Shown: in pieces, positions 32,801 through 43,411 of the stretch
Layout: each line of letters starts with the position of its first letter
How positions within the stretch are numbered: the stretch's first letter is position 1
Assembly (NCBI GenBank): GCA_029224185.1
Contig: CM055188.1
Span: 32,531,889 to 32,595,888, forward strand
From: Karalla daura
Lineage: Eukaryota > Chordata > Actinopteri > Chaetodontiformes > Leiognathidae
Direction of reading: 5' to 3'
Length of the DNA: 64,000 nt
Translations under genes and position numbers: made by a program
The notes under the pieces: generated by a model
Told to the model about the DNA's origin: nothing
The model's input: only the letters and a program-made list of their open reading frames with translations
Databases searched by the model: none

Positions 32801-33899
32801 AAAATTCAGGTATTCAAGTAAAAGGACTTAATTTGACGACATGACTGCCACTTCATGCTTATCTGGCAACCACACAGGCTGTATGCTAATTGGTCTTATC
32901 TTCCAATCACACAAATGCTTCAGTGACTTTCTGGGATTAAATGTTCCTGGCTGAACTTGCTTCTACAGCGAGCGGTAACTGGAGCTCTGCTGCAGCTGTG
33001 GAGCTTATCGTCCACGTCCAGCCTGATATCAGGATCCACAATCAGACGAGGAACCAGAGACTGAGGAGCAACCTGGAGACACAAAGACACCGACATTTCA
33101 CCTGCTCCCTCACTGTGTTTACTTGAATACCTGAAAGAAAGGCTGTTAAATTATATGTAAGGGCCGGGTCGTATTTACAGGTATTTCTGTCTCTCCTGCC
33201 GTTTTAGGATCAAATCTTTATATATGAAATAAGACTGAATGTGAAAGAAGAATTAAAACTTTTCTTTTCTTAATTCCAGGTCCCCTTTAAAGTTGTTTGA
33301 GGTCCATACTCATTTTTCTCTTAATTCATGACGCCTTCTCCCTTTATTCCCCTTCCTCCTCCTCCTCCTCCTCCTCCTCCTCTTTCTTTCCTTTCTTTTC
33401 CACGCTGTGTTTTTTCACAGATGGGCAGGAGAACGCTGGGAAATGTCCCCACCTGGAGTCAGAAGAATCGGATCCCTCGTTTGCAGACCTCTCCAATGGC
33501 AACGAGCTCAAATCTCCTCACAAATCTGATGGGTCGGAGCTGGAGATGCCCTCTCTAGCCTGCAACGGGGCCTCCGTGGGCGGGCTGGGACCCCTGGACG
33601 CCTCCAAGTCCAAGACGGACCCCGAGAAGAAGTTTACCTGCGGCATCTGCGGCCAGGCCTTCCGCACCAAGTCCTACCTCAACAAGCACCAGCACAGAGT
33701 TCACAAAGCCCAGAAGGCCCAGAGCGGCTCCGGGTCAGGCTTCAACGAGCTGGCCCCCTCCCTCACCTCCCCCTTCTCCCCCCAGCAGAACATGTCCCTG
33801 CTGGAGTCCTTCGGTTTCCAGATCGTCCAGTCCGCCTTCGCCTCCTCCCTGGTGGACGCTGACGCCGGGCAAAGCGGGATGGACTTTGGGGGGAAGTAA
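17032..33899 (+). CDS. patz1: PATZ1: BTB/POZ, AT-hook and C2H2 zinc-finger transcription factor
   Basis: Nuclear regulator that dimerises through a BTB domain and binds GC-rich DNA. Coding exons are 17032-18233, 23539-23602, 23691-23862, 26572-26730 and 33421-33899. All phases agree, giving 691 aa (human PATZ1 is about 687). The BTB domain is at about residues 20-140 (FCDVILRVGEESFPAHKAVL). The AT-hook KRNRGRPKKD is at about 238-247. Zinc fingers start near residues 259, 331, 359 and 390. The last of these crosses exons 1 and 2, and three more follow in exons 2-4. A final finger (CGICGQAFRTKSYLNKHQHRVH region) and the conserved tail SPFSPQQNMSLLESFGFQIV are in exon 5. The exon 4 donor must be GC (26731-26732) to keep frame. 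Human PATZ1's Gly/Ala-rich insert in the BTB is absent here. Confidence 0.95.
18187..20230 (+). repeat. Tandem decaying copies of the patz1 exon 1 / intron 1 junction
   Basis: The end of exon 1 (zinc-finger start YVCQSCGKGFSR) plus intron 1 from GTGAGCAGACC onward recurs about five times. Junction-equivalent positions are 18233 (real), 18578, 18946, 19466, 19888 and 20197, spaced 345, 368, 520, 422 and 309 bp. The 520-bp gap contains a later insertion. Each copy shows '(T)TTCCAG-GTGAGCAGACCTCC', 'TGACAATGCAATG' and 'TCATAACAATC' in order. The copy at 18578 still encodes YICQRCGEVFS, keeping both zinc cysteines. The copy at 19466 reads CMYQSCRKGFSR, with the first cysteine shifted or lost. Donor GT remains at 18947, 19467 and 20198, is lost at 18579, and is GC at 19889. 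Confidence 0.85.
19040..19165 (+). mobile_element. Degraded copy of the palindromic MITE seen at 20415-20600
   Basis: CATGTTTCCTGCTCCAGAAC and GAGCTCTGCCAGAGCCTGAT match the left half of the better copy downstream. Its insertion explains most of the longer 520-bp spacing within the tandem repeat. Confidence 0.5.
20415..20600. mobile_element. MITE with about 60-bp terminal inverted repeats
   Basis: Left end TTCAACCCTGCTCC and right end GGAGCAGGGTTGAA are exact inverses. Pairing continues inward through TGTTTTAGA and TCTAAAACA and through CCAACACA and TGTGTTG. The internal part carries CAGCTCTGCAGAAGCCTGAT. This is a common fish foldback element. Its superfamily is not evident from these ends alone. 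Confidence 0.75.
20646..20692 (+). repeat. (TA)n microsatellite
   Basis: About 47 bp of pure TA followed by a T-run. Confidence 0.9.
21953..22119 (+). repeat. CTCTCTGT/CTTTGT polypyrimidine repeat
   Basis: About 165 bp of CTCT interrupted by single G, in patz1 intron 1. Open frames through it are low-complexity artefacts. Confidence 0.9.
22130..23282. other. patz1 intron 1 interior, nothing recognised
   Basis: AT-rich intronic DNA. No exon or named repeat could be supported. Confidence 0.4.
23283..23476 (+). repeat. Intronic block duplicated before exon 2 and before exon 4 of patz1 (member 1)
   Basis: CTCCTTCCATCTGATC, TGTAGATTTAATGACA, AGTTGAAGATGTGTTGCTGG and CCTGCAGATTCC occur in the same order at 26121-26292. 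This is diverged but clear similarity. Confidence 0.65.
24227..24292 (+). repeat. (CT)n microsatellite
   Basis: CT/CCT repeat of about 65 bp in patz1 intron 3. Confidence 0.9.
24300..26120. other. patz1 intron 3, nothing recognised
   Basis: Intronic DNA with no supportable exon. A short GGTCCCCAACCACTGGGCC stretch at 24471 resembles a common fish/vertebrate hAT-type end (GGGGTCCCCAACC), followed by about 190 bp ending GGTTGGAGACCACTG near 24668, so a hAT MITE probably sits at 24468-24672. Confidence 0.4.
24468..24672. mobile_element. hAT-type MITE
   Basis: Left end CAGGGGTCCCCAACCACTGG and right end AAGGTTGGAGACCACTGCTC are imperfect inverted repeats. The left end is the widespread vertebrate hAT terminus. 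The internal sequence has no coding capacity. Confidence 0.55.
26121..26292 (+). repeat. Intronic block duplicated before exon 2 and before exon 4 of patz1 (member 2)
   Basis: Counterpart of 23283-23476, sharing AGTTGAAGATGTGTTGCTGG and its flanks. Each lies 60-300 bp upstream of a patz1 acceptor. Confidence 0.65.
26844..26873 (+). repeat. (TG)n microsatellite
   Basis: About 30 bp TG shortly after the exon 4 GC donor. Confidence 0.9.
27071..27667 (+). mobile_element. TTAA-type inverted-repeat element, copy in patz1 intron 4
   Basis: Left end TTTAAAGGGGACCTAGAATG; right end CATTCCAGGTCCCCTCTAGA. The ends are inverse to each other and enclose non-coding DNA. Shared internal motifs with other copies are AGATCTGGC and a following TTCATGCGTATTGG segment. 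Confidence 0.65.
29608..30027 (+). mobile_element. TTAA-type inverted-repeat element, cleanest copy
   Basis: Begins TTAAAGGGGACCTAGAACGG and ends CATTCTCCGTCCCCTTTAA. TTAA at each end fits a piggyBac-like target duplication. It is 420 bp long with no coding capacity. Confidence 0.7.
30357..30640 (+). repeat. GA-rich polypurine tract
   Basis: About 280 bp of GAGAGA, GACAGA and AGAAAA in patz1 intron 4. Nearly all purine on the plus strand; triplex-prone. Confidence 0.85.
30996..31066 (+). repeat. C/T-rich homopyrimidine tract
   Basis: Runs of C and CCCT units, ending in CCCCCCGG. Confidence 0.8.
31317..31373 (+). repeat. G-rich repeat (GGGGGT)n, G-quadruplex-prone
   Basis: Repeated GGGGGTGGGGGTGGGGGTG units give many closely spaced G-runs on the plus strand (the transcribed RNA's sense). 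Confidence 0.8.
31602..33290 (+). mobile_element. TTAA-type inverted-repeat element, expanded copy
   Basis: Starts TTAAAGGGAACTTGGAATG and ends TTCCAGGTCCCCTTTAA with TTAA at both ends. The interior is enlarged by a 24-bp minisatellite (31903-32222) and other sequence. The right third still carries the GCTTATCTGGCAACCACACA and GTCCACGTCCAGCC family motifs. Confidence 0.6.
31903..32222 (+). repeat. 24-bp minisatellite (TCTGTACTATCACAGTCTAG type)
   Basis: About 14 head-to-tail units of TCTGTACT(A/C)TCACAGTCTAGTCTA or a shorter variant without the TCAC part. No unique spacers, so not a CRISPR array. Confidence 0.9.
33355..33381 (+). repeat. (CCT)n microsatellite in the patz1 exon 5 polypyrimidine tract
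   Basis: Nine CCT units 40 bp upstream of the exon 5 acceptor (33419-33420), probably acting as part of its pyrimidine tract. Confidence 0.85.
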
Positions 33900-33948
33900 T
33901 GTATTCCCAGAATGCTCTCTGGTTCTGAGGAAGAAGCTGGGCCCCACA

Positions 33949-34021
33949 CACACACACACTCACATACACACACACGCACACACGCTCACACACACACACA
34001 CACACTCACACACACACACAC
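33949..34021 (+). repeat. (CA)n microsatellite
   Basis: Interrupted CA tract starting 50 bp after the patz1 stop codon, in its 3' UTR. Confidence 0.9.
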
Positions 34022-35498
34022 AGAAGATGCTCTGTAATTGCGAATAACTTTGCCTCAAGACTACTTCTTCCCGTGTGTGATGTTGCTCAGTGTGTGATCC
34101 GATATTTTTGTCACAGACTGCCATACAATTCCTACTTTTTCTACTTTTACAGTGTGAAAAGTGCTCATACGCTGTTTAAATTGTCTTTCTGAAGAAACGA
34201 CATGAAGGTTTTTTTTCTGTTTTGTTTTTTTTTGTCCTTTTACCTGATGTGGATCTGTTGAAGTTACATTTGGTATGCTTTCAGTTGATCTTGGCTTGTG
34301 TGTTATTGAGCTTTTGTAGCGGCACAACTGCAACTTTACTGCAAATTTACTTACTGTCTTTTCGGGAAATTCGTGTCGTTTTTCTGCGTCTTTTTAAGAA
34401 GGATGTGTTGTTTTTGACAGAGTCAAATTGGGCTCAGTTTTAATAGCAGACTTTTGTTGGATTTATGACTTACTCCAAAAAACATTCTTGACAAGCCCAA
34501 GGCATTTCTCACTTACCAGAAGCCATTTTCATGGACTCTAGCGAAGGCTCCTTGACATCAACTCAGTTCCAGGTTTCTTGGAACCTGAAAAATGAAATTT
34601 ATCTTCCATATGAAAAAAAAGAAAAAGAATTTAATGTAAAACAAAATTGAGTGACCTACCTCACAGAATAAAACAACGCCAGGGTGCTTAACCTGCTACA
34701 GCAGCAGAGCAACATCTTCCACAAACGTCTTTGAGTTAAAACGATAATCGGCAGAATTCCCGGATGAGAACTGTGCACACTTCCTGTAATGAATCATAGA
34801 TGCTTCCTTTGTCTCTCTGGAGTCTTCCTGAAATTTCTTCCAACCTGAGCTCCAACCTGAGGCTCTTTCTCTTAGAAAATATAATTTAGAAAATATAATT
34901 TACCCTTTAAAAAGATGACATAAGTTGGAAAGGAAAGAGGCAGAGAAGCGCCTCTTCGTCTATTTCAGTTGCGGTTTATGAATTCCAGATATGTGCGGGG
35001 TGTATTCCCAGTCTTCTTCCACTGCTGGTTGGAGAAAAGCTCCAGCAGATCCTCCCAGGTACAGAGCAGGGAAATCTAACTAACCTTGATGTTTCTGTGT
35101 GAAAATGCCTTGAGCTCGCTGGGAATGCTTTTTGCCCCACTTCCACTCTTATAATAACAAGTTTTCCAAGTCTTGTTTGTTAGTTGTTGAATCAGTTGTG
35201 TACATTGAACAGGGACCAAGGTCAGGTATATTTTCAGTATATATTTGGAGAAATGTAGACTATATTTTATTAACTTATTCATGCCTTGGGTTTTTGTGTA
35301 CAGTTCTTTTTTTTTTTAATTGTCGAGCATAAAAAAATTGCGATTTGCTAATTTTGCTAATTTTTTCACTCTATGTGATGTGAATCAGAAATGAGATGAG
35401 TGTTAGACGAAGGAGCCCCCCATCCCCCGGCCTCTGGAACGACCAAACATCATGCTACCCTGTACGCTGTAACCTTATTATCAAGCTCCCTTTAATCC

Positions 35499-35503
<5 letters not shown>

Positions 35504-35531
<28 letters not shown>
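35504..35531 (+). repeat. Poly(C) tract
   Basis: 28 consecutive C, in the patz1 3' UTR/downstream region and directly before a SINE-like repeat. Confidence 0.95.
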
Positions 35532-35535
<4 letters not shown>

Positions 35536-35544
35536 TTTTTCCTC

Positions 35545-35865
35545 CGGGCGTCTTAGTGAGCAGCACTGTCACCTCGCTGCAGGAAGCCCCGGCGGTTCGA
35601 CTCCGGCTCCTTCCTGTGTGGAGTTAGCATGTTCTCCCAGTGTGTTTCTGTGTTTGTCTCCCCCCCACAGTCCAAAAACATGCTCATTTAGGCTGTTGGA
35701 GTCTCCAAATTGCCCCCTTTAGGTGTGAGAGAGAATGTGTGTGTCTGTGTGTGTGTGTGTGTGTCCTGTCCTGTCCTGTCCTGTCCAGGGTGTATTGCCT
35801 GCCGTCTCTTCCCAACATGAATTGGAGATGGGATCCATCCAACCTGACACTGGCAACGCAGACTT
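35545..35865 (+). mobile_element. SINE-like dispersed fish repeat
   Basis: GCAGCACTGTCACCTCGCTG, a tRNA B-box-like GGCGGTTCGACTCC, TGTGGAGTTAGCATGTTCTC, CAGTCCAAAAACATG and TCCAGGGTGTATTGCCTGCC occur in the order known from a very common fish repeat. A CCTGT run sits inside it. It is degraded. A second copy lies in opposite orientation at 49905-50095. Confidence 0.65.
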
Positions 35866-36277
35866 TGTCCTGCGTTGCTCAGCCTCTTCTAGTCAACGAG
35901 TCTTTAACGTTCTTCAGTTTGAGAGGCCGACATCGTTTGCAGGTCAGAACGGTGAGTCCGAGACTTTCCTTGTCACTCCGGTTCTGTTCGTCTGCACGGG
36001 TCTGCTTGTGTCTCCACATCCTCAGCAGAGACGCTGCCGAGCTCGTCTTCGGCCTGAGAGGACGGACAGAGGAAGTTCATGTCATGGCCTTTGATTGGGT
36101 GTTTGGGTCACTGTTTGGTCAGACTGTATCGAGGCGATTTGCAAATGTAGAAACGTTGAACGTTCCCAAACGTAAAACCTCACATGGCTCACAGGTCGGG
36201 ACGCTGTCCGACCCCTCCCCTCCCCAAACCCTCCACCTGTACCGTACAAATCACAGTCCAGCAGTGGAGGGGCTTTG

Positions 36278-36507
<230 letters not shown>

Positions 36508-37598
36508 TGATGGCTCTGTAAAGGCAAACAAAAAGAGTGTATACGTGTCCGTTTCTGTGATTGCGCTGTGTCTCCTGCTTTCTGTTTAATTATTATTTGT
36601 GAGTAATTGAGTGTGTTAAACTCAGTACATTCCTATGTTATTTATGGTTATGTTGTGATTGTAACACGTGTATATATCATTCATATACACATTCTATAAA
36701 TATATATATAAATATATGAACCAACCAATATGATCAGTGTTTGTCAATGGTGGTCCTGTACATACATAGATTTTTTTTTTTGTTTTTTTTTGGCTCGTCT
36801 GTCAGGAGGAAGGATGTTAAATTATGGCCATTTTGATTGAAAAAAAAAATGTAAATTGCATGTTAGGAGGCGGAGCCGAGGCCTGAATGTCGATCACTGG
36901 TTGGCTGGCGGTGACGATGTCGCTGCCTGCCCTACTGTCTGCTCGGCTCCGACATCTCTGACCAAGTTCTTGTTCTAATTCTTTTTGTTTGTTTTACTGT
37001 CCTTTTTTGATCCACTCTGCACTAGTATTTACTCTTTTACAAGGTAATAAGGGTTGTTTTTGGTATCAGTTAATCTTAACCGAGTGGAGGATGCTGTAAG
37101 GAATCACTGTTTGCTATTCCTGTTCTTGTTTTTGTCTCCACTGGGATGGGAGATTTTGCTTTCACTCATGTTGGTACTTAAGTGTAAAATCAGACTTTTT
37201 TTTCCAAGGACTGTGTAGGCCTCCAGTGTTTTTATTTGTCTTTTGTTTTTTTTTGTTTGTTTTGCTTTCTGCTTTTGGTCTGTTGCAAAGTGCCTTCCAA
37301 ATACTGATTGTGCACAGCAGTGGATTAAAAAAGGTCCTCTTTTCTAAAGGTTAGGAATTGTACAGAGTGACTTACATTGACACTTTTGTATAAAAAACAC
37401 ACACAGGAAATGTACAATATGTTAACTTGGTATTTTATCATCGTACTCAACAAGATTGCTCTTAAGAACATGTGAGCTACATCTTTTGTTATAACGTCTT
37501 TGGACATATTTCAATATAAGCATACTTTTCTATAGATATTTGTTTTTGTACTCTGTTACGGAGTCTCATCTCTCTTGTTGGTACAGAGATGAGTGTCA

Positions 37599-37604
37599 AA
37601 TAAA
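37599..37604 (+). terminator. patz1: Likely distal patz1 poly(A) signal
   Basis: AATAAA at 37599-37604, about 3.7 kb after the stop codon, preceded by AT-rich 3' UTR-like sequence. Earlier signals (for example near 34667, AGAATAAAAC) are also possible, so the UTR length is not settled. Confidence 0.5.
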
Positions 37605-37649
37605 CTGCAAATGAAAAAGCTCAGAAAGTTTCCCTGATTGACTGATTAC

Positions 37650-39976
37650 AACTTGAGAAAGTGAGACCCTGACAACTTCTCACCACAAGGTGGCACCAGC
37701 TGCTGCTGAGGTGCGAGGGCCCGCTGGGCCAGTCTCAGGGCAGGGTCTCCATCACTCTTCACAGTGAAGCCGGGACTCGTCTTTCAGCGCCTCATCCCTG
37801 GTTTTTTGTTTTTACACAGGACTCGGCGCTGCCACGCGTCTCCTCAAGGTTGATCTGTTATTAAGCAGCATGTCTGTCACATGATTCATTTGGCAGAAAA
37901 CATCATGAGGTTCATTTAGGCTGGAATGATACCACAGTTCACTTCAGACATGTTCTCCTCACTTCTCTAGTATTTTTCTCTGCTTAAGTGAAGCTAAAAC
38001 TTTGGTGAACCCATTTCAAGCACCAAAACAATCCATCCACATGACTGGTGTTTGTTTTCTCAGGTTATGTAAAACATTTCAGAAATTGGACTTGAAGCTT
38101 TTACCACTTGGACTAAATTATCCCTACAGAGGCCTGGACCAGACAAATGAGCCTCTAGTTGATTTACGAGAGATTCATACGAATGTTATAGTATGAAACA
38201 GCTGTCGGTATTGTGATATTTGCTGTAAAAGGGGAATTTGAAAAGCATGCAAAAATGAGAAAATGCAGAGACTTCAGAGGCTGAAAAACAAGAAAATACC
38301 GAGCGGCTGAATGTTTGCACTGAGAGATGAGAGCACTGAACATGGTCGATGTCTTCTCTTATTGATGCCAGCCGTCTGGACAGATGCTGCAGATGTGCAG
38401 AACGTGCAACATTCCTAGTTCTAGTGCACATTTTTCTTCATGTGTTCAAAGTTTCGCTTTAATTCATTTTATTGTTCTACCAACAAGCACCACTGTCACT
38501 TTTTCACCACATTTACATTTCCCCAGGTTTTGATAAGGTATCGTGTTAATGTTGAATCTGAATGTTTTCAGTGAGAAATATCGTCTTTGTCTTAATCTCT
38601 AGGCGTGCAACAAACATTTGTTTTGTAGGAGATTAATCTCTTATTTACTTCATTCGATGATCTGTTTGGTTTATATAATGACACAGGAACAGAGATAATG
38701 GCCGTCTCATTCACCAAGGCCGAGGTCGGATCTTTAAACGCCATTTTTTTCTTTGCTTTCGCCTCAACTCCATTCATTTTATGTCACAAAGATGAAAAAA
38801 ACTGAAAATATTCACAGTTATGAAGCCAAAATTGAGTTAAGTTATTAAAACCAAATGTTTTACTGCTTAAATCAACTGATCAACCAGCAAAATAGTTGTT
38901 GATTACGTAATTTGCCAATGAATCAATTAGTTGTCGTCTATTTATCTTCACATAAATCTCCAGATCTGTGTCCAGGGGTGTTGTTGGACATTTTAGGAGA
39001 AATAAACCCAGAAATAAACAAATATATACATATATATTTTTAAAATTTTGTAATTAAGAAATGGGAGAAAACTGGGTCAACGACAGTCACAACACCACAC
39101 AGTCAGGTTTTTATTTTAACACATTTAATATCTGGTAGAAAAGTATCAACATACAGCCACAAAGTCACATGACTTCTGTCACATGATCCTGTCACATTCG
39201 CTTCGGTCCTAGACCGGCCTCTGTGTGACTGAAGCTGAAAACACACCACTGGACTTTCACAGTCTTCACCGACTTGGAAAAGACTTTTTATCTGATGGTG
39301 ACTGAAAGTTGGAGCTCACACATGTCAGGACGGTGGCCGATCAGACGAGAGGGTTCAACAAACAAACAAACTGGTTTCACAAGTTTAATAAACCATGAAA
39401 CATCCGCACGATGCATGCAAGTCAAATGCAGCTAAACTAGAGCTGCAACAAGTAATCGATTAATTGGCTATAAATGATTATTGATTAAAGGGACACATCG
39501 TGCATGTTTTACTGCTTACCACTGTTGCAATATCGAACACCTACAGACTGGTTCTGTATCATTTTTAGCGCTAATAAGTCCTTTGTTGTCTCATGGATGT
39601 CAAGGAAATACACAGATACATTCTGAAATGAAGAAGGATGTTTTGAAATATGAAACAGCATCAAAAACTATTTTAATAATTGGTTTAAGCATTAGAACAT
39701 TTTTTTAGAACAATTTTAAGAAATTAAGTCTAAATTATCTGGCCTCAGATTTGTGAATGGGAATATTTTCCAGTATCTTTAGTGTGTCAAAGATAATTAA
39801 AGATAGACACACACTACACCAAAAACTTCTAAGATAATCTAATAAAACTAGTAATATGTAATATGGCTGTTCTTGAGTAAAAACACAGTGCAACAGTAGA
39901 GAAGGTTGGTCACATGTTGCAATGAAAAAAGCATTTAAAAACATTATCTTGACCTTTGTTGAACAGGCATTAACAT
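37650..39976. other. Intergenic gap between convergent patz1 and slc2a11-like genes
   Basis: AT-rich DNA with no recognised exon, RNA gene or named element. Parts near 38560-38960 and 39440-39500 contain 'TAATCGATTAATTGGC'-like stretches typical of degraded repeats. Confidence 0.4.
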
Positions 39977-39982
39977 TTTATT
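39977..39982 (-). terminator. Candidate poly(A) signal of slc2a11-like copy A
   Basis: AATAAA on the minus strand (TTTATT on plus), about 105 bp beyond the stop codon. Confidence 0.45.
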
Positions 39983-40087
39983 AACAATACAAATAATCGA
40001 TTGATCGACAACATGATCAACAGATAAATTGCCTGCTAGAACGATAATGTTGCAGCTCTTAACCAAACCGGGATATTCTCATTAAAG

Positions 40088-40324
40088 TTATAATCTAGTT
40101 TGGAGAGCCTCCTCTGTGCTCTCGGCGATCCTGTTCTTGTAATTCAGCTTACTGAACTCCTCCATGATCTCCGTCATCGACTTCCCTTTGGTCTCCGGGA
40201 CGAAGCGCAGCACAAAAGCTGAGCTGAGCAGGCAGTAGGCCACGAAGATCAGGAAGCAGAACTGGCCGAGTCCGTCCTGTGCAAGACACACATGATGAAA
40301 GGCTGCATGAGAAAACAGCAAAGA

Positions 40325-40373
<49 letters not shown>

Positions 40374-42361
40374 GGAGAGGAGAAGGACATGTGAGGCAGC
40401 AGGAACCTCACCATGATGTAGCTGAATGTCATCCCCACGGTGAACATGCTCAGCCAGCTGATGGTCCCACTGATCACGTATGCAGAGGGACGCCAAGCTT
40501 GGAGGAATAGCTCAACAGGCAGAGACAGAGATACGCCAGCTGAAAGGAACAGAAACAGAAATAGAATCAATTCAATCAGATCAGCACCTTTAACAGGGTT
40601 CTGGAATGGCTGGATAGACAGGTGCTATGAAACATCCTTTCACAGCCCTATTTGTACGGTGTGGAGATAATACGGTTCATGTAAGCTTCACTCTGATTGG
40701 CTGTCTCGCCTTCAACTCACAGGAATGGTCCCTTGACTTTATGTGACTTACTTGAACACAACACAAACTGACTTTACAGGACATTGTATGACTTACGATG
40801 ATTTACATCTTTGACTGAGAATAGATTGTCATTATTAAAAAACAAGATCAGCCTTCCTGAGCAATGCTTTGGGGGCCAGTATGAGCTCTGGTTTACTGCT
40901 TTAGTCAGAGTACATCTGTAGTCTCCAGGTTTTCATTTCAAGGAGGCAGTCGACCTGAGACAGCCGGGGAAGCTGGACAGAGGGTTTTGTGCTGATGTAG
41001 AGCTGGGTGTCGTTAGCGAATGAGTAAAAGTTGCGATTATAGCCAGAGCATGTAATAGTGTTTTTGTGTTATTATTCTAGGTAACCCTTTGTACTAAATG
41101 TAAAAAAGATGAAGTCTCACATGGTCCAAGTCCGTAGATGCAGATGACACAGAAAATCAGGGAGATATTCACATACGGGATCCAGGAATTCATATTCTGT
41201 ATGAGAAGAGAGGCTTTTTGGTCATTTATGCCACAGACATCTTAGAGGAGACCATGTTACTGACTAATCACCTTGAGGGACAGCGTGATGGTGAGCACAG
41301 ACATGGTGACAGCCATCAGCAGATAACCGTAGCCCATCAGCTTCTTTCTGCCAACTCGATCTATCAGGACAGACTGAGACACCACAGTGATCATCTAGAT
41401 CTGCAGGAACAAGACCTGTCTCCCTGTCTGACGATCTCACTCTCTGTCTCTATCCGTTCCCACCACTGTATATCCCTCTCTCTCCCTCTCCCCCCCCCCC
41501 CCCACTCTCTGGTAGATGTGGAGATGCAGCACCTGAGGACACCTGCCTGTCACCTAGCAACCAGGGCAGAGGAATCAATCACCCATCCATCATCATCATC
41601 ATCATCGCCAACAGCCTTTGCTTTATTGTAAATGCCACTTATTATCTGCAACATTAGAAACAATTATTACACATGGGAAACATTTGGGAAGTCGTTATCA
41701 CTACTAACGAGAGCAGAACTGTATCAGGTTCACTTATTGGCATCATTGCTGTGTAACCAGTGGTCACTGTGGATGAATAGAACAGCTGTGAACAATCCAG
41801 GATGCTTCGTAAACTGCTTATTTAATGTAAGGAAATATACCTTCTTATCTAATAATAAAGAACATGAGGCCTATTTTGCTACTTCAGTCTTTCTTTACTT
41901 GAGAGGTTTCTTCTGTTTTTGAGACACTCACACACAGCGTGACCATGATGAGCTCTGTTGCTCCGAGACCAATGGACAAATAACGGATCTGGTCCTCCGG
42001 CACCCCCGACTCCCGGAAGATGTCAAAGGCGTAGAAGTAGAGCTGATAGAGGGAAACACGACAAGAGACGGTTAACAACTGTGTGTAAATGTATGTGATG
42101 TATGTGGTACACACCAGGACTACCAGGCACAAAACCGCTTCTTCCCCAGGCTGTCCCCCTGATTGCCTGGTGAATCACACATGCCCATTGCACTGTTTGC
42201 ACTAATGTAAATACATTCATGCTTTGTTTTCCTTGTAAATACTTATTCTCTTTTTTGTGTGTATGTGCTGATGTGTAAGTCAGCCCACTGAAAAATTTAC
42301 TTCCAGCTGAAAAGAGGACACCAGTGTCCAGTTGTCTCTGCTCGCGGTCTACTGTGTCAAG

Positions 42362-42431
<70 letters not shown>

Positions 42432-42631
42432 CGTACAGCGTTGAATCCACAGAACTGTATCCCAGCACAGGGGATGCACAGAGACAGCAGCTGCCACCGC
42501 ACACAGCGGGAGGTCAGCACGTCCTTCACTGACTTGGCCTTCTCCCCCTGGGAATTCGCTCTCTCCTTCTCCATGTCGTGGAGTTCCTGCTTCAGATCCT
42601 CCTCCTGCCACAGCCACTGCAAGACTGTCAC

Positions 42632-42682
<51 letters not shown>

Positions 42683-43367
42683 ATTCCCTATTAAGTCTGT
42701 CTACGAATCAGCTCATGGAAATTGGACAGGAGCCAGTTGATTTTACCATTTAAGTTCAACAAATTGAGGGTTCTCCTCAGAATTCCTTGTTGGTGAACTG
42801 CTTACCAGGTTACCAGACCTAAACTCCTCCTCGGTCTCTCCTGTTATCTGGACCTGAATCTAAGTCTCTGGCCTCCACATCTTTGTTATTTCTTTCCGAT
42901 GTCTTTTTAAAAATGTGGTGCAGATGCGTCCTCTCACCTTTCCTAGCACCTTCACTGTCTCCTCTGTCGACGTAAAGGTATCGGGGCGCCTCAGGGAAGA
43001 AGAGCAGCGACACGAAATGAAGGATGACAGGAATCCCGCCGACCGCTAAGAGATGCGGCCACGTGTCCTCGGAGCCCAGGATCTCCCTGAGGACAGGCAG
43101 CAGACAGTCAGCAGGAGGCCGCAGAGACTGGGCGCAGACCAGTAGCTATGGTGGTGTGACACACTGGTACGAACAGGATGGAGACCTGTCCCAGGGCAGC
43201 GGGACAGAGGCATGGACACTGGTTAGCAGTGACTTGTCCGTGTAATCCGATTACTTTTTTCTATTAAACAGTAAGGAATTACAATTGCAAAAACAGTAAT
43301 TAGATTACTGTAAGCAGGCTGCATTGAAGTGCTACAGAAATTGATTTCTCATGACAATGATGTCATC

Positions 43368-43411
<44 letters not shown>

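Noticed and set aside
35588..35612. tRNA-like B-box (GGTTCGACTCC) suggesting a tRNA gene
   Set aside because: No cloverleaf or A-box at the right distance; it belongs to a SINE-like dispersed repeat.
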